A DNA stretch of 64,000 nt from CAYQJL01 sp964573295 (lineage in GTDB: Bacteria; Eisenbacteria; RBG-16-71-46; CAIMUX01; WJJG01), in NCBI GenBank assembly GCA_964573295.1, contig CAZNJE010000002.1, positions 1-64,000 on the forward strand, written 5' to 3'. The position numbers were made by a program, and so were the translations under genes. Below the pieces are notes generated by a model. The model saw nothing but the letters and a program-made list of their open reading frames with translations, was not told the origin of the DNA and made no database searches. Below, one piece after another: positions 34,077 to 43,726 of the stretch. Every line of letters begins with the position of its first letter. Position 1 is the first letter of the stretch.

Positions 34077-36077
34077 ATGAAAAACTGGACGGTGGGCAAG
34101 AAGATCACATTCGGCTTCGGATTCGTGGTGTTGGCTCTGGCCGGCGTGTCCCTGTGGTCGGTCGTGGGCGTGGGCACGATCGTCAAGAACGCCGAGGAGG
34201 TCATCGGGGGTAACGTGCTGCGCGGTGAGATGGTCCAGCGTGAAGTAGACCATCTCAGCTGGGCCAACGCGGTCAACGCCTTGCTGAACGATGATTCGGT
34301 CACCGAGCTGTGCGTCGAGACCGATCCCCACAACTGCGCCTTCGGCCAATGGTACTATGGCGAAGGGCGCCAGCACGCCGAAGAGCTGGTGCCGGAGATC
34401 GCCGGAGACCTGCGAGCCATCGAGTCGTGGCACGATCAGCTCCACGCCTCGGCCGCCGAGATCGGCAAGGTCTTCCACCAGGCCGATTTGGGCCTGAGTG
34501 CCGAGTTGCAAGCGAAAAAGGTGGACCATCTGCGCTGGGCCGCCGTGATCCAGGACGCCATGCTCGACCAGAGCTGCACGCATGCCGATGTGCAGACCGA
34601 TCCCCGCCAGTGCAAGTTCGGCCAGTGGTACTACTCCGACCAGGTGCGTCGACTACGCTCGGAGGATCCGGAGTTCGATGCGGTCTGCCAAGCGGTCGAG
34701 GCCCCGCACCGCAAGCTGCACGAGAGCGCTGTCCACATCAACGATCTCTTGATCGAGGACCAGCGCGCCGAGGCGCTCGAACACTACAATACGCACACCG
34801 CCCTCCTCGCGGATCAAACCTGCCAGGCGATCGACGACATCATCGCCTGGAACGAGCGGGCCGTCGACGGACTCCAGGCCGCGCAGCAGATCTATGCCCA
34901 GGAAACTCAACCTTCGCTCGCGCAGGTGCAGGGATATCTGGGCGCGATTCGTGACAAGGTAACCGACAACGTCATGACCGATGAGCAGATGCTGGCCAGC
35001 GCCACCCAGACCCGCTTCGGCGTACTGGCGATCAGCATCGTCGCCGGTGTGATCGCCATCCTGCTCGCGATCACGATCACCGCCGGCATCAAGAAGCTGC
35101 TCACCCGGATCGCCACCGCACTCGAGGAAGGCGCCGCCCAGGTCTCGAGCGCCGCCAACCAGGTCTCCAGCTCGAGCCAGTCGCTGGCCGAGGGCTCGGC
35201 CGAGCAGGCCGCCTCGATCGAGGAGACCTCCAGCAGCCTCGAGGAACTGGCCTCGATGACCCGCCGCAACGCCGACAACGCCGGCGAGGCTAACACGCTG
35301 GCCGCCACGGCCCAGGCCAATGCCACGAAGGGCGGCGAGGCCATGCAGCGGATGGGCACGGCCATCGACGACATCAAGGGTTCCTCGGACGAAACGGCCA
35401 AGATCGTCAAGACGATCGATGAGATCGCCTTCCAAACAAATCTGCTCGCCCTCAATGCCGCGGTCGAGGCCGCCCGCGCCGGCGAGGCCGGCAAGGGCTT
35501 CGCGGTGGTGGCCGAAGAGGTGCGCACCTTGGCCCAACGTTCGGCCGAGGCCGCCAAGAACACCGCCGATCTCATCACGCAGGCGGTGACAAAGGCCGAG
35601 AGCGGCGTCTCGATCAGCCGCGAGGTGGCCGAGGTGCTGAAGGAGATCGACCATGGGTCGACCCGGGTCAACGAACTGATCGGGCAGATCACGACGGCCA
35701 GCCGCGAGCAAGCCGAGGGCGTGGACCAGATCAACACCGCCGTCTCTCAGATGGACCAGGTGATCCAGTCGAATGCGGCCAACTCTGAGGAAACCGCCGC
35801 GGCGGCCGAAGAGATGAGCGCCCAGGCCGAAGAGCTCGACTACAACGTGGCCGAGCTGCAGCGGATGGTCCGCGGCTACGCGCACGATCGTCCGGGCCGG
35901 TCGCGCCGTGGGCCGCAGGCCGCGCGGCAGCGGGCCACGCGGCAGCGGGAAGAGAGTCCAGTTGAGACGCCGGTGGTCGCTAATCTGGAAATTGATACGG
36001 TGCAAACGAGGCAACTGGGGAATGCGGGGATGGTCATCCCAATCGACGATCACGAGGAGATCGCCGCGAGCTCTTAG
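34077..36077 (+). CDS. Methyl-accepting chemotaxis protein with two tandem extracytoplasmic CZB domains
   Basis: TM1 about 10-32, TM2 about 314-336, cytoplasmic MCP signalling domain with the hairpin DEIAFQTNLLALNAAVEAAR. Between the helices are two chemoreceptor zinc-binding (CZB) domains, each with a full His3-Cys set: His59, Cys87 (CAFGQWYY), His119, His123, and His151, Cys179 (CKFGQWYY), His211, His215. A canonical HAMP is not obvious after TM2. The receptor should sense zinc or an oxidant acting on the zinc-bound Cys and signal through CheA. The frame opens at a GTG (34068), but GAGGA at 34062-34066 fits the ATG at 34077. It is the only gene of its unit. Confidence 0.92.
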   Translation: MKNWTVGKKITFGFGFVVLALAGVSLWSVVGVGTIVKNAEEVIGGNVLRGEMVQREVDHLSWANAVNALLNDDSVTELCVETDPHNCAFGQWYYGEGRQHAEELVPEIAGDLRAIESWHDQLHASAAEIGKVFHQADLGLSAELQAKKVDHLRWAAVIQDAMLDQSCTHADVQTDPRQCKFGQWYYSDQVRRLRSEDPEFDAVCQAVEAPHRKLHESAVHINDLLIEDQRAEALEHYNTHTALLADQTCQAIDDIIAWNERAVDGLQAAQQIYAQETQPSLAQVQGYLGAIRDKVTDNVMTDEQMLASATQTRFGVLAISIVAGVIAILLAITITAGIKKLLTRIATALEEGAAQVSSAANQVSSSSQSLAEGSAEQAASIEETSSSLEELASMTRRNADNAGEANTLAATAQANATKGGEAMQRMGTAIDDIKGSSDETAKIVKTIDEIAFQTNLLALNAAVEAARAGEAGKGFAVVAEEVRTLAQRSAEAAKNTADLITQAVTKAESGVSISREVAEVLKEIDHGSTRVNELIGQITTASREQAEGVDQINTAVSQMDQVIQSNAANSEETAAAAEEMSAQAEELDYNVAELQRMVRGYAHDRPGRSRRGPQAARQRATRQREESPVETPVVANLEIDTVQTRQLGNAGMVIPIDDHEEIAASS

Positions 36078-36148
36078 GAGGTATCCGCCGGGCGTTCAAA
36101 CGAATGTCCGGCGCGTATTGCGCAGACCGAGGGCTTTCGCGCCACACG

Positions 36149-36191
36149 GAGCCGGGCCGGGCCGGGCTGGGCCGGGCCGGGCTGGGCCGGG
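36149..36191. repeat. GC-only tandem repeat between convergent genes
   Basis: Units gggccgggct/gggccgggcc repeat about four times, 70 bp after the chemoreceptor stop and 20 bp before the convergent stop of the radical SAM gene. It could fold as a strong hairpin but has no T-run. Confidence 0.8.
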
Positions 36192-36212
36192 CCAGCTCGT
36201 GTGTGCCCCAGC

Positions 36213-37874
36213 TTAGGAGTCTACGACGGCGTAGTCTCGGGACATCACCGGCTGCGCACATCTTGACAAGCGGGGCGCCCCCCGAGCAGCCTCGAGCCGG
36301 GGAGCATGTGTCGCGGACGAATGGATCTGCCGATCCAGGTGCTGCTCCAGGTACCGAGCGAACGGCCCCAGGTGCAGATAGAGTGCGGCGAAACTGACGA
36401 CCGACCGCAGCGCGCGAGGGTTGTGCAGCAGGCAATCGGACAGCGCGCGCCAGAAGTGCGGGCGCGCCTCTTGATCGCGCACTCCCAGCTGGAAGCCGAT
36501 CTCGAGGAAGGAGCGCACGTTCCGGACACGAACCCTCAGCGGGCGACGCGGTCCCGGCCGTGCCATGTTGAGATCGCGCGCCATGCGGCGCACCCGGCCG
36601 AAGAAAGCGCTGGGATGGTAGATCGATCGCAGGATATCGCGGTAATCCCTGAGGACATCCGCGCGCGCCCGGAGGGTCTCGAAGTTCAGTCCAGAGCTAC
36701 ACTGGTCCCCCGCGTCCATCGAAGCGAGGGTGTCTCCATCCACATGAAGGCGCCCCTCCAACCGCAAGCGTCTAGAAAGCTGCGTATTGGGCAGCGCATA
36801 GAGCAGGCCCACCATGCAAACTGGAATGGCCGCCTCCTCGATGCAGGCGATCATCCCATCCGAGACGGAACCGTCCTCACCATCGAGCCCCACGATGAAG
36901 CCAGCGTTGACAAAGATACCCGCCTGATGAATCCTGCGCACACTTTCCGTGATGTCCTTGAGGACGTTTTGAGTCTTCTGGGCCTTCAGAAGCGCGCTCT
37001 TGTCCGGCGATTCGATGCCGACGAACACAGCGAAGAAGCCGGCGTTGCGCATTAGGGACAAGAGGTCCGCATCCTCTGCCAAGTTGATGCTGGCCTCGCT
37101 CGTGAACTCAAATGGGATACCCCGGCGCTTCTGCCAGGCACCCAGCGCGGTGAGGAAGCTTCGTGCAGCCCGGCGATTGCCAATGATGTTGTCGTCCACG
37201 AAATCGACATGCCCGCGGTACCCGAGGTCATACAGGCAATCGAGCTCGCCGAGAATCTGATCGGTCTGCTTGAACCGTGGCACCCGGCCGTTGAGTTCGA
37301 TGACGTTGCAGAACTCACAATTGTACGGACATCCGCGGGAGAACTGAACGCCGACGTGCATGTAGTGCTCGAGTTTGAGCAGATCGAAGCGCGGAATCGG
37401 TGAGCGCTTCAGATCCGGAAACCCCTCGGCGGTGAAGAGGCCACGGGTGTCACCACGCCGCCAGGCGGTGACGAACGCATCCATCACGTCCTCGGCTTCA
37501 CCCAAGACGCGGAACTCGGCCTCCACATAGCGATCGGGACTGGCGGTCACGTCCGGACCACCCACTACGACCGGTCTACCCGCCGAATGGGCCCGTTCAA
37601 TGATCCGCAAAGCGTGGAGCTGCTGGGGCAGCATACTCCCCAACATCACCAGGTCGGCCCACTCGATGTCGCCATCCAGCAAGTCCTCGGTATTGCAGTC
37701 GACCAATCGCACATTCCACTCACGGGGCAGCAGTGCGGCCACGGTGATGAGACCCAGGGGAGCAGCCAGGTACCGCGCTCCCACGACAGCGCAGGTTTCC
37801 TTGTAGTTCCAGAACGAGTGCAGACTGAAGCGTGGACTGACGAGGAGCACTCTCGGATCGCATTGTCGGGTCAT
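36213..37874 (-). CDS. B12-binding-type radical SAM protein (DUF4070 group)
   Basis: N-terminal Rossmann-like B12 domain (about 5-130; a GGP motif at VVVGGPDVTASP; the cobalamin-ligand DxHxxG is not visible), radical SAM core with the cluster motif C182-P-Y-N-C186-E-F-C189, then FVDDNIIGNRRAAR and FVGIESPDKSALLKAQKTQN typical of this group, and a C-terminal region like DUF4070. Relatives include the hopanoid methylase HpnP, but several are uncharacterised, and I see no hopanoid genes here. It probably modifies an unactivated carbon of a lipid or cofactor. It stands alone. Confidence 0.85.
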   Translation of the reverse strand: MTRQCDPRVLLVSPRFSLHSFWNYKETCAVVGARYLAAPLGLITVAALLPREWNVRLVDCNTEDLLDGDIEWADLVMLGSMLPQQLHALRIIERAHSAGRPVVVGGPDVTASPDRYVEAEFRVLGEAEDVMDAFVTAWRRGDTRGLFTAEGFPDLKRSPIPRFDLLKLEHYMHVGVQFSRGCPYNCEFCNVIELNGRVPRFKQTDQILGELDCLYDLGYRGHVDFVDDNIIGNRRAARSFLTALGAWQKRRGIPFEFTSEASINLAEDADLLSLMRNAGFFAVFVGIESPDKSALLKAQKTQNVLKDITESVRRIHQAGIFVNAGFIVGLDGEDGSVSDGMIACIEEAAIPVCMVGLLYALPNTQLSRRLRLEGRLHVDGDTLASMDAGDQCSSGLNFETLRARADVLRDYRDILRSIYHPSAFFGRVRRMARDLNMARPGPRRPLRVRVRNVRSFLEIGFQLGVRDQEARPHFWRALSDCLLHNPRALRSVVSFAALYLHLGPFARYLEQHLDRQIHSSATHAPRLEAARGAPRLSRCAQPVMSRDYAVVDS

Positions 37875-37942
37875 CGACGCCCTCCTGCAAGGTCATGCGG
37901 GTCTAGCGCAATGTGGTTACGATTCGGGCAAGTTCGTGGGCT

Positions 37943-37966
37943 GGGGGTGAGGGTGAGGGTGAGGGG
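37943..37966 (+). other. G-quadruplex-type motif (TGA-spaced G runs)
   Basis: Four G runs (5, 3, 3 and 4 G) separated by tga in a 24-bp stretch on the plus strand, 70 bp upstream of the minus-strand radical SAM gene. The plus strand is the template for that gene. Confidence 0.7.
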
Positions 37967-38004
37967 ACGCCAACAGGACGCCCCCCCACAAGAACGAATC
38001 CGCT

Positions 38005-38286
38005 CTACCAGCGGCCGCGGCCGCCACCCGAGCGATCCTCGCGAGGCTTCGCCAGGTTGACCTTCAGGTTGCGACCCTGGAAGTCCTTTCCATCAAGACT
38101 CTTGATGGCTTCCTGGGCATCCTCCGAGTTGGCCATCTCCACGAATGCGAATCCACGGGGCCGGCCCGTATCCCGATCCGTGATGACCTTGGCCGATGTC
38201 ACCTCGCCGTGAGACTGGAACAGCTCCTGCAAGCTATCCTCGGTGACTTCGAAGGGCAGATTTCCGACATACAGTTTGTTCGACAT
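38005..38286 (-). CDS. RRM-type RNA-binding protein
   Basis: A single RNA recognition motif with RNP2 (KLYVGNLPF) and RNP1 (RGFAFVEM), followed by a short Gly/Arg tail (GGGRGRW). About 93 residues from the ATG at 38286, which has AGAGG upstream; the frame is open to 38322 but with poorer support. Such small bacterial RRM proteins bind RNA and are often cold-induced, notably in cyanobacteria. It has a long upstream region (about 380 bp to the next gene), which may hold a regulated 5' leader. Confidence 0.9.
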   Translation of the reverse strand: MSNKLYVGNLPFEVTEDSLQELFQSHGEVTSAKVITDRDTGRPRGFAFVEMANSEDAQEAIKSLDGKDFQGRNLKVNLAKPREDRSGGGRGRW

Positions 38287-38666
38287 GACAGAACCTCTCT
38301 TGTTGACGACCGGTCGCCGCATCGAACTGCAGTCGTCTCTTTGTACACTGACCTGAGATTACCGTGAGGTGAGCTGCGGTAGGACCGCTGGACCATGGAT
38401 GCGTCTTCAGACCCAAGAGGTGCTGGTATCAGCGCGACGAGGGATGGAGAGGTTTCGGGTTCAGCAACGAGTCTGACCGGCAGGCCAACTGTGCGGATCG
38501 GGTTTGGCTAGCTAACAACTCCTTCGCAAGCCTAGAACTCAGGCTCTTTGTGCCAGGCGGCATCGCCACTTGCGGCACCACCCAGACACAGAGATAGCAT
38601 CGACCATGGAGACCCAGAAGTCCAGACATTTCGGACAAAATTGGGCGCCGGCATGCCAAGATCCAC
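38287..38666. other. Long gap upstream of the RRM gene
   Basis: 380 bp between the end of a chemoreceptor gene and the RRM start, both minus strand. No coding frame stands out. It is the likely promoter and 5' leader of the RRM gene. I could not define a promoter. Confidence 0.4.
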
Positions 38667-40082
38667 TCAGGCGGCCTCCTCCAGCGGTTCGACCTCTTCG
38701 TCACGTCGGTCCGCTGGAGCCATGTCACCGCCGCCGACGACCCCCACCAGCGCCTGGACCATGACCCTCAACCGTTCCGCGTGGGTCGTGAGTTCCTCGG
38801 AGGCACAGGCCGTTCCCTGTGCGCTGTCTCGGGTCTGCTGGGTGACGGTCGAGACGCGCGTGACGGAGTCGTTCACCTGGGAAATTCCCTGCGCCTGCTC
38901 TCTCGAGTTCGAGGCAATCGTATCCACGAGACCCTTGACCGACTCGGCCCCCTCCGTGATGGAGGTGAGCGCGCCGGCGACCTCGGCACTGATGCGAACG
39001 CCGTTAGCAGCCTTCCCCAGCGATGCTTCGATCATCTCAGCAGTGTTTCGGGCGGCTTCGGCGCTACGCTGCGCCAGGTGGCGAACTTCTTCGGCAACGA
39101 CGGCGAAGCCCTTTCCGGCCTCCCCGGCGCGGGCCGCCTCGACAGCGGCGTTGAGGGCCAACAGGTTGGTCTGAAACGCGATCTCATCGATCGTCTTCAC
39201 GATCTTCGCGGTCATGTCCGAGGAGTCCTTGATCTCATGGATGGCCTGGGAGAGCTGAGCCATGGCCTGGACACCATGTGCGGCGTCCGTCTTCGACTTT
39301 CCGGCCTCGGCACTGGTCGTTTCGGCATCGGAGGCGGCTTGGCTGGTCATGATCGTCATCCGCTCCAGGCTGCCGGATGTGTCTTCCAGCTCCGTCGCCT
39401 GGATCCGACTGCCTTCGGCCAACGACTGGCTTGTAGCAGAGACACTTCTGGCAACAGTGGTAAGCAAGGAGCCCACGGTGCGGAGATCTCCGATCACGCT
39501 GTAGATCGGCTTCGTGATCCGATGGATGACGAATAGCCCCACCACAGCGGCACCCACGACGACGATCAGCGCAATGACCGCCGAGGTCGCCGAATTGCGC
39601 ATCGCCTGGGCTTGAAGAAAGTTTTTCGAGAAGGTCACCCGCAGGAAACCGTGTTCGGTGCCATCCGAATCTCGAAGGGGCATCACGATGTGCAGGGCCT
39701 TGCCCTCGTGGGTCGCGGTCAGCTCCGATGGCGGTTCCTGCAGAGGTTCGTCCTGATCCGCCCCCGAGAGAGAGGCCACCCACGCTAGGTCTTCATCGTA
39801 GACCCAGGCATCGGCAATCGTGGCTTGCTCGCAGTCTTCTTCACTCCGAAGCGACTCGAGCGTTCGATTCAGAGCCGCCCCTTCGTCGAGGAATGACGAT
39901 TTCAGGCCCACAATGACATTCTGTGCCAATTGCTCGGTGATAAACCGAGCATCGACTTCCAGCATGTCCGTGGCCAGATCCCGCGCCTGGCGGGAAGCAA
40001 TCACGGTCAGAAGCACGCTAACGAGAACGCCGGTCGAGATCATCACCGCGGCGAGTTTCACTCGCATCGAAAGCGGCCTCAT
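38667..40082 (-). CDS. Methyl-accepting chemotaxis-type receptor
   Basis: From the ATG at 40082 (GGGAGA upstream): TM1 (VKLAAVMISTGVLVSVLLTVI), a ~140-residue extracytoplasmic sensor with a Cache/DUF3365-like look, TM2 (VIALIVVVGAAVVGLFVI), and an MCP signalling domain with DEIAFQTNLLALNAAVEAAR. It is the last gene of a minus-strand series YfiR-like, lipoprotein, TonB receptor, MCP. Joint function in sensing a ligand taken up or bound at the outer membrane is an inference from order. A 128-bp gap with an 11-bp repeat separates it from the TonB gene. The frame extends to 40196 without added support. Confidence 0.88.
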   Translation of the reverse strand: MRPLSMRVKLAAVMISTGVLVSVLLTVIASRQARDLATDMLEVDARFITEQLAQNVIVGLKSSFLDEGAALNRTLESLRSEEDCEQATIADAWVYDEDLAWVASLSGADQDEPLQEPPSELTATHEGKALHIVMPLRDSDGTEHGFLRVTFSKNFLQAQAMRNSATSAVIALIVVVGAAVVGLFVIHRITKPIYSVIGDLRTVGSLLTTVARSVSATSQSLAEGSRIQATELEDTSGSLERMTIMTSQAASDAETTSAEAGKSKTDAAHGVQAMAQLSQAIHEIKDSSDMTAKIVKTIDEIAFQTNLLALNAAVEAARAGEAGKGFAVVAEEVRHLAQRSAEAARNTAEMIEASLGKAANGVRISAEVAGALTSITEGAESVKGLVDTIASNSREQAQGISQVNDSVTRVSTVTQQTRDSAQGTACASEELTTHAERLRVMVQALVGVVGGGDMAPADRRDEEVEPLEEAA

Positions 40083-40180
40083 GCTGCTCTCCCTATGTGC
40101 GACATGCGCGACACTGCTTGTCCCCCCGATTGGCTGCGGCCCAACAGCGCCCGATGATCCTCCTCTGTGGAAGAGCCTCA

Positions 40181-40205
40181 TGCAAGGAGGCAACAAGGAG
40201 GCAAA
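40181..40205. repeat. Two 11-bp units just after the TonB receptor stop
   Basis: aaggaggcaac followed by aaggaggcaaa on the plus strand, 6 bp after the stop of the minus-strand TonB receptor gene. Confidence 0.55.
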
Positions 40206-40210
40206 CGTGC

Positions 40211-42274
40211 CTACTGCAGAATCCGGACGCCTCCCACAAAGGTGCGCTCGATCGCATCGGCAAAGCCGTACTGCTGTTCGCCATCGCTGAACAGGTTGCG
40301 TACGCCCAGGAACGGCATGAGGGATCCACCCACGTGGAAGGCGACCTGGGCATTGGCGTTCAGCCCGGCGGGGATCGTCGCGACCCCCAGCAGACCGGAG
40401 AACTCTTGCTCTCCGGAGAACGTACCGTTTGTGTTGACATCGATCCGGCGGGATACTCGGTAGTTGAGGTCGAAACCGCCGTAGACCGTCGGGGTCGTCT
40501 GGATGGACGTGTCTAGCTCCGATTGAAGCTGGGGTTCGTCATCGTACTGGGTGTCTTGGAGAGTCGCGAAGAACCGAGCATTCAACCCGCGAAACAGGTC
40601 GGCTTCGATAGCCACCGTTCCACAATACTGCGTCGCCCTGAGGTCGTGGTTGAAGTACTCGTACTCGATGACCAGCACGTCGTCGTCGGTCGAGGTTCCC
40701 TTGTAGAGAAGATCGCCGAACTCTTCGAGCTGCGAGACTGAACCCTGGACGTCGAGCGTGATCAGGGGCAGCGATGTGGTCCGCCACCCAATTTCGTAGG
40801 TGGTCATGTTCAGGGCATGGAGGTCCGGATTGCCTTGATACCGGATCTCCGCCAGTTCCAGGGACATTCTGTGGTCGATGTGCGTCTCGAGCATGCTGGG
40901 TGCCTTGTTCGCATAGTAGGCTACGCCACGGAAGATGTTGCGCACATTGGGCATGTAGGTCGCAGCGAACTGGAAGGATGGATACATGTTGTCGGTGTGC
41001 TCGTAGCGGTCGCCCCGCAGCGCCCCGAGGAAGCGCCAGTGGCCGGCGGGCTTGTAGTCCAGCAGCAGCGACGCGGCCGCGTTCACGATGCTCTGGGACC
41101 CGCCGATGAACGGGCCGTCGTATTCCGCAAGCCGATAGCTGAGGCCGGGCCGGATCTTCAGTCGCTTCACGTTCAGATCATGCTCGACAACCCCCTCCAG
41201 GATGGTCAGGTCATATTGCCAGTCCTCCAGGCCCGCCACCCTCTGATCCCCTCCCAAGATGGACAGCTGGGCCCGGGTGGCGTCGTTCAGGGTCAGCTTC
41301 AGATCCGCATAGCTGCTGGTCGAGCCGTTGGTCGATAGGGGCGTGATCAGGTTGTTCACATAGACCTTCTGCGCCTCCGAATCCTGCCAACCGGCGCTCA
41401 ACTCCAAATGGGCGTCGCGACCCAACTGATAGGCCATGAGGCCGTTGAGGGCGAGCGTCTTCAGAGACCTGTCCGGGTTCGGGTATCGAGCATCGATGTC
41501 TGCGACCAGATCGTCGGGAGTCAACACCGAGTGGAGATCGTCGTGCGACACGTACCTTCCACTGGACCACTCGTAGTAGGTGTCGGTATGACGGTCACGG
41601 GTCTCGTAATTGACCGCGAAGAGCGCAGAGGCTTGCGGTCCCTTGTAGCTCATGGTCCCGCTGGCCTTGTAGGCGTCATGGCCGGCCACCTGAGAGGCGC
41701 CGTTGACCTGCAGGCCCTTCGCCTCGGGCTGAGTGGTGACGATGTTGATGACGCCGGCCACGGCGTTGGGACCGTAGAGCGCCGAGGATGGCCCGCGGAT
41801 GACCTCGATCCGTTTGACGTTGTTGATATCCACCGGCAGGGTGTCCCAGAACGTACCACTGGCGAAGTGGTTGTATACAATGCGATAGTCGATCATCACC
41901 AGCGTGATGGCGTTCGAGGGCAAGGGCAGCATCGAGTTGACCGTGGCATTGTCGAACCCGCGCAGATGAACATCGTAGTTGCCGGGACTCTGCTCCCGGA
42001 CGATCATCCCGGGAACCAGCCGGAGCGCCTCCGGAATGGACGTAGCCCCGGATTGGATGATTTCATCACGCTGCAGCACCGACACATCGAGGGGGGCCTC
42101 GAACAAGACCTCGGGCGTCTTGGTAATCGCCTCGATGACCTCGACGTTCATGAGGTCATCCAGGGACAGGTCGGCGTAGTTGCCCTGCGCGATGGCCCCG
42201 GACACCGTACCGAAACAGGTCATCAGGACGCAGGCTGCCCGGAATGTCCTCCGACTCCTCTGCTTTGCTTCCAT
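40211..42274 (-). CDS. TonB-dependent outer membrane receptor
   Basis: 687 residues: signal peptide to about residue 29, plug domain (DVSVLQRDEIIQSGATSIPE, LRGFDN, IEVIRGPSSALYGPNAVAGV) and a beta-barrel ending in an aromatic-poor strand (RTFVGGVRIL). It imports or senses a ligand at the outer membrane with TonB energy. The N-terminal DLMNVEVIEAITKTPE stretch resembles receptors found next to DUF4154/YfiR proteins. Upstream on the same strand are a secreted lipoprotein and a YfiR-like protein; downstream is an MCP-type receptor. The ligand is unknown. Confidence 0.93.
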   Translation of the reverse strand: MEAKQRSRRTFRAACVLMTCFGTVSGAIAQGNYADLSLDDLMNVEVIEAITKTPEVLFEAPLDVSVLQRDEIIQSGATSIPEALRLVPGMIVREQSPGNYDVHLRGFDNATVNSMLPLPSNAITLVMIDYRIVYNHFASGTFWDTLPVDINNVKRIEVIRGPSSALYGPNAVAGVINIVTTQPEAKGLQVNGASQVAGHDAYKASGTMSYKGPQASALFAVNYETRDRHTDTYYEWSSGRYVSHDDLHSVLTPDDLVADIDARYPNPDRSLKTLALNGLMAYQLGRDAHLELSAGWQDSEAQKVYVNNLITPLSTNGSTSSYADLKLTLNDATRAQLSILGGDQRVAGLEDWQYDLTILEGVVEHDLNVKRLKIRPGLSYRLAEYDGPFIGGSQSIVNAAASLLLDYKPAGHWRFLGALRGDRYEHTDNMYPSFQFAATYMPNVRNIFRGVAYYANKAPSMLETHIDHRMSLELAEIRYQGNPDLHALNMTTYEIGWRTTSLPLITLDVQGSVSQLEEFGDLLYKGTSTDDDVLVIEYEYFNHDLRATQYCGTVAIEADLFRGLNARFFATLQDTQYDDEPQLQSELDTSIQTTPTVYGGFDLNYRVSRRIDVNTNGTFSGEQEFSGLLGVATIPAGLNANAQVAFHVGGSLMPFLGVRNLFSDGEQQYGFADAIERTFVGGVRILQ

Positions 42275-42328
42275 CGTACGCTCCTATGTCATGAATTGCG
42301 TGGTCGATTGCAGCCTGGATGGGTTCCC

Positions 42329-43690
42329 CTACGGTAGCTGGCCATGCTCATCGAGCCACGACCAGCCCTCTAGCCAGAGATCATCGCCGAAGGAGCCCAC
42401 GTAGGTGGCCGACGCGTCGAAGAACGGGTCATTCGGGAGTTGATCGGCGTTCTCAGCCTTGAGCGCCTCGCCTCCCATCGCGGGAAGCGGGTCGATCGAC
42501 TCACTCCCCAGAGTCATGTCGATCGTTCCCAGTCCGGGGTCGATCTCGCGCACGCTCAGGAGGGAAACCACGTCGTCGTGAAGGGCGGAGGCCTTGCAGT
42601 CATGGATGATACCACTCGGGGAGAAGTAGATCGCGTTGGGTCCGCTGGCCGGAGCCTCGGCAACGATGAGGTCGAGGGAGGCCTGGTCCTTCACTCGCAG
42701 TCCGACGCCGTTCCCATTCAATATCAGTACGTTGCGGAAGTCGCCGCCGGTCCCCTCGCGCAACCGGATCATCTCGTCAGCGCCATCCCCGTCGGGCGTG
42801 CCGCCATCCGGACCCAGAAGCGTCACGTTGCAGAACTGAGGATAGGACCGGGGCTGAGCATCCATGTTGGAGCCGTCGTTGTCCATCTCGAATCCTCGCC
42901 CGCAGAAATCTCGGCCCAGGACGGCGAAGAGGAACTGCCCCTTGCCTTGGTATCCCAGGTCGCTGTCGAAGCAGTCGTCGCCGCAGTAGGCCGCACACAG
43001 ATACTTGACGTTCACGGTTCCGCCGAAGAACTCGAAACCATCATCCTGGTTCCACGCCACTTCGCAGTGTTCAACGACCGTCCCACTGCCGACGCCCGCG
43101 AAGGTCATGCCGTTGATCTCATTGCCCTCGCCGATTTCTCGTCCGCCGTACCAGACCCGTACGTATCGCAGGATGCCGCTGCTGTCGGTGGGATCATCCC
43201 CCCCATAGGACACGCCCGCGATGCCTTCGACGAAGAGTTCCCCGCTTCTGTTGACGGGAGCCTTGCCCAAGAGTACCAGCCCGCCCCAAAGACCACGCTG
43301 CGGGAGGACATCCTCCGAAAACGCGGTGGTGAAGGTAATCGGCTTGTCGCGGGTTCCATCGGCGATGATCTGTGCCCCGGGTTTGACCACCAACACCGAG
43401 GCGCGTCCGACTTGGTCATAGGGCAAGCCCTTGATGACGGTTCCGGGCTCGATCGTGAGTGTCACCCCTTCATCGACGAAGGTCTGACCGGTGAGGAGGT
43501 ATTCGTTCTCGGCCGAGAGGTGCATGTCCTCGGCAATCGTGCCACTCAGCTGAATGACGTCGCTCGATGGTTGCGTAGCGCTGTCCTTGGTGCATCCCGT
43601 TGGAACGACTGCGGCCAGACTGAGAAGCGCAAGCGTTCGAATCCAGCGCTTGCCGCATACCGGCCTGACAATTCTCATCACGGATATCAT
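42329..43690 (-). CDS. Lipoprotein with beta-helix-like repeats, partner of the TonB receptor
   Basis: A signal sequence with lipobox P-T-G-C (Cys33) is followed by a long beta-rich domain (TLTIEPGTVIKG, ADGTRDKPITFTTA, GLWGGLVLLGKAP, WNQDDGFEFFGGTVNVKYL) typical of a right-handed beta-helix family often encoded beside TonB receptors in FCB bacteria. It is likely anchored at the outer membrane, surface or periplasm, and may bind the same ligand as the receptor. It starts 36 bp after the YfiR-like gene and ends 54 bp before the TonB receptor gene, so one operon is likely. An ATG 12 bp downstream (at MRIVRP) could be the true start. Confidence 0.75.
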   Translation of the reverse strand: MISVMRIVRPVCGKRWIRTLALLSLAAVVPTGCTKDSATQPSSDVIQLSGTIAEDMHLSAENEYLLTGQTFVDEGVTLTIEPGTVIKGLPYDQVGRASVLVVKPGAQIIADGTRDKPITFTTAFSEDVLPQRGLWGGLVLLGKAPVNRSGELFVEGIAGVSYGGDDPTDSSGILRYVRVWYGGREIGEGNEINGMTFAGVGSGTVVEHCEVAWNQDDGFEFFGGTVNVKYLCAAYCGDDCFDSDLGYQGKGQFLFAVLGRDFCGRGFEMDNDGSNMDAQPRSYPQFCNVTLLGPDGGTPDGDGADEMIRLREGTGGDFRNVLILNGNGVGLRVKDQASLDLIVAEAPASGPNAIYFSPSGIIHDCKASALHDDVVSLLSVREIDPGLGTIDMTLGSESIDPLPAMGGEALKAENADQLPNDPFFDASATYVGSFGDDLWLEGWSWLDEHGQLP

Positions 43691-43726
43691 CGCCTACCTC
43701 CAGTGATCGTATCCACGGCACCTGAC

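Noticed and set aside
36213..37874. Hopanoid 2-methylase HpnP
   Set aside because: Same superfamily, but no hopanoid genes nearby and no specific signature that I can verify; left as DUF4070-type radical SAM.
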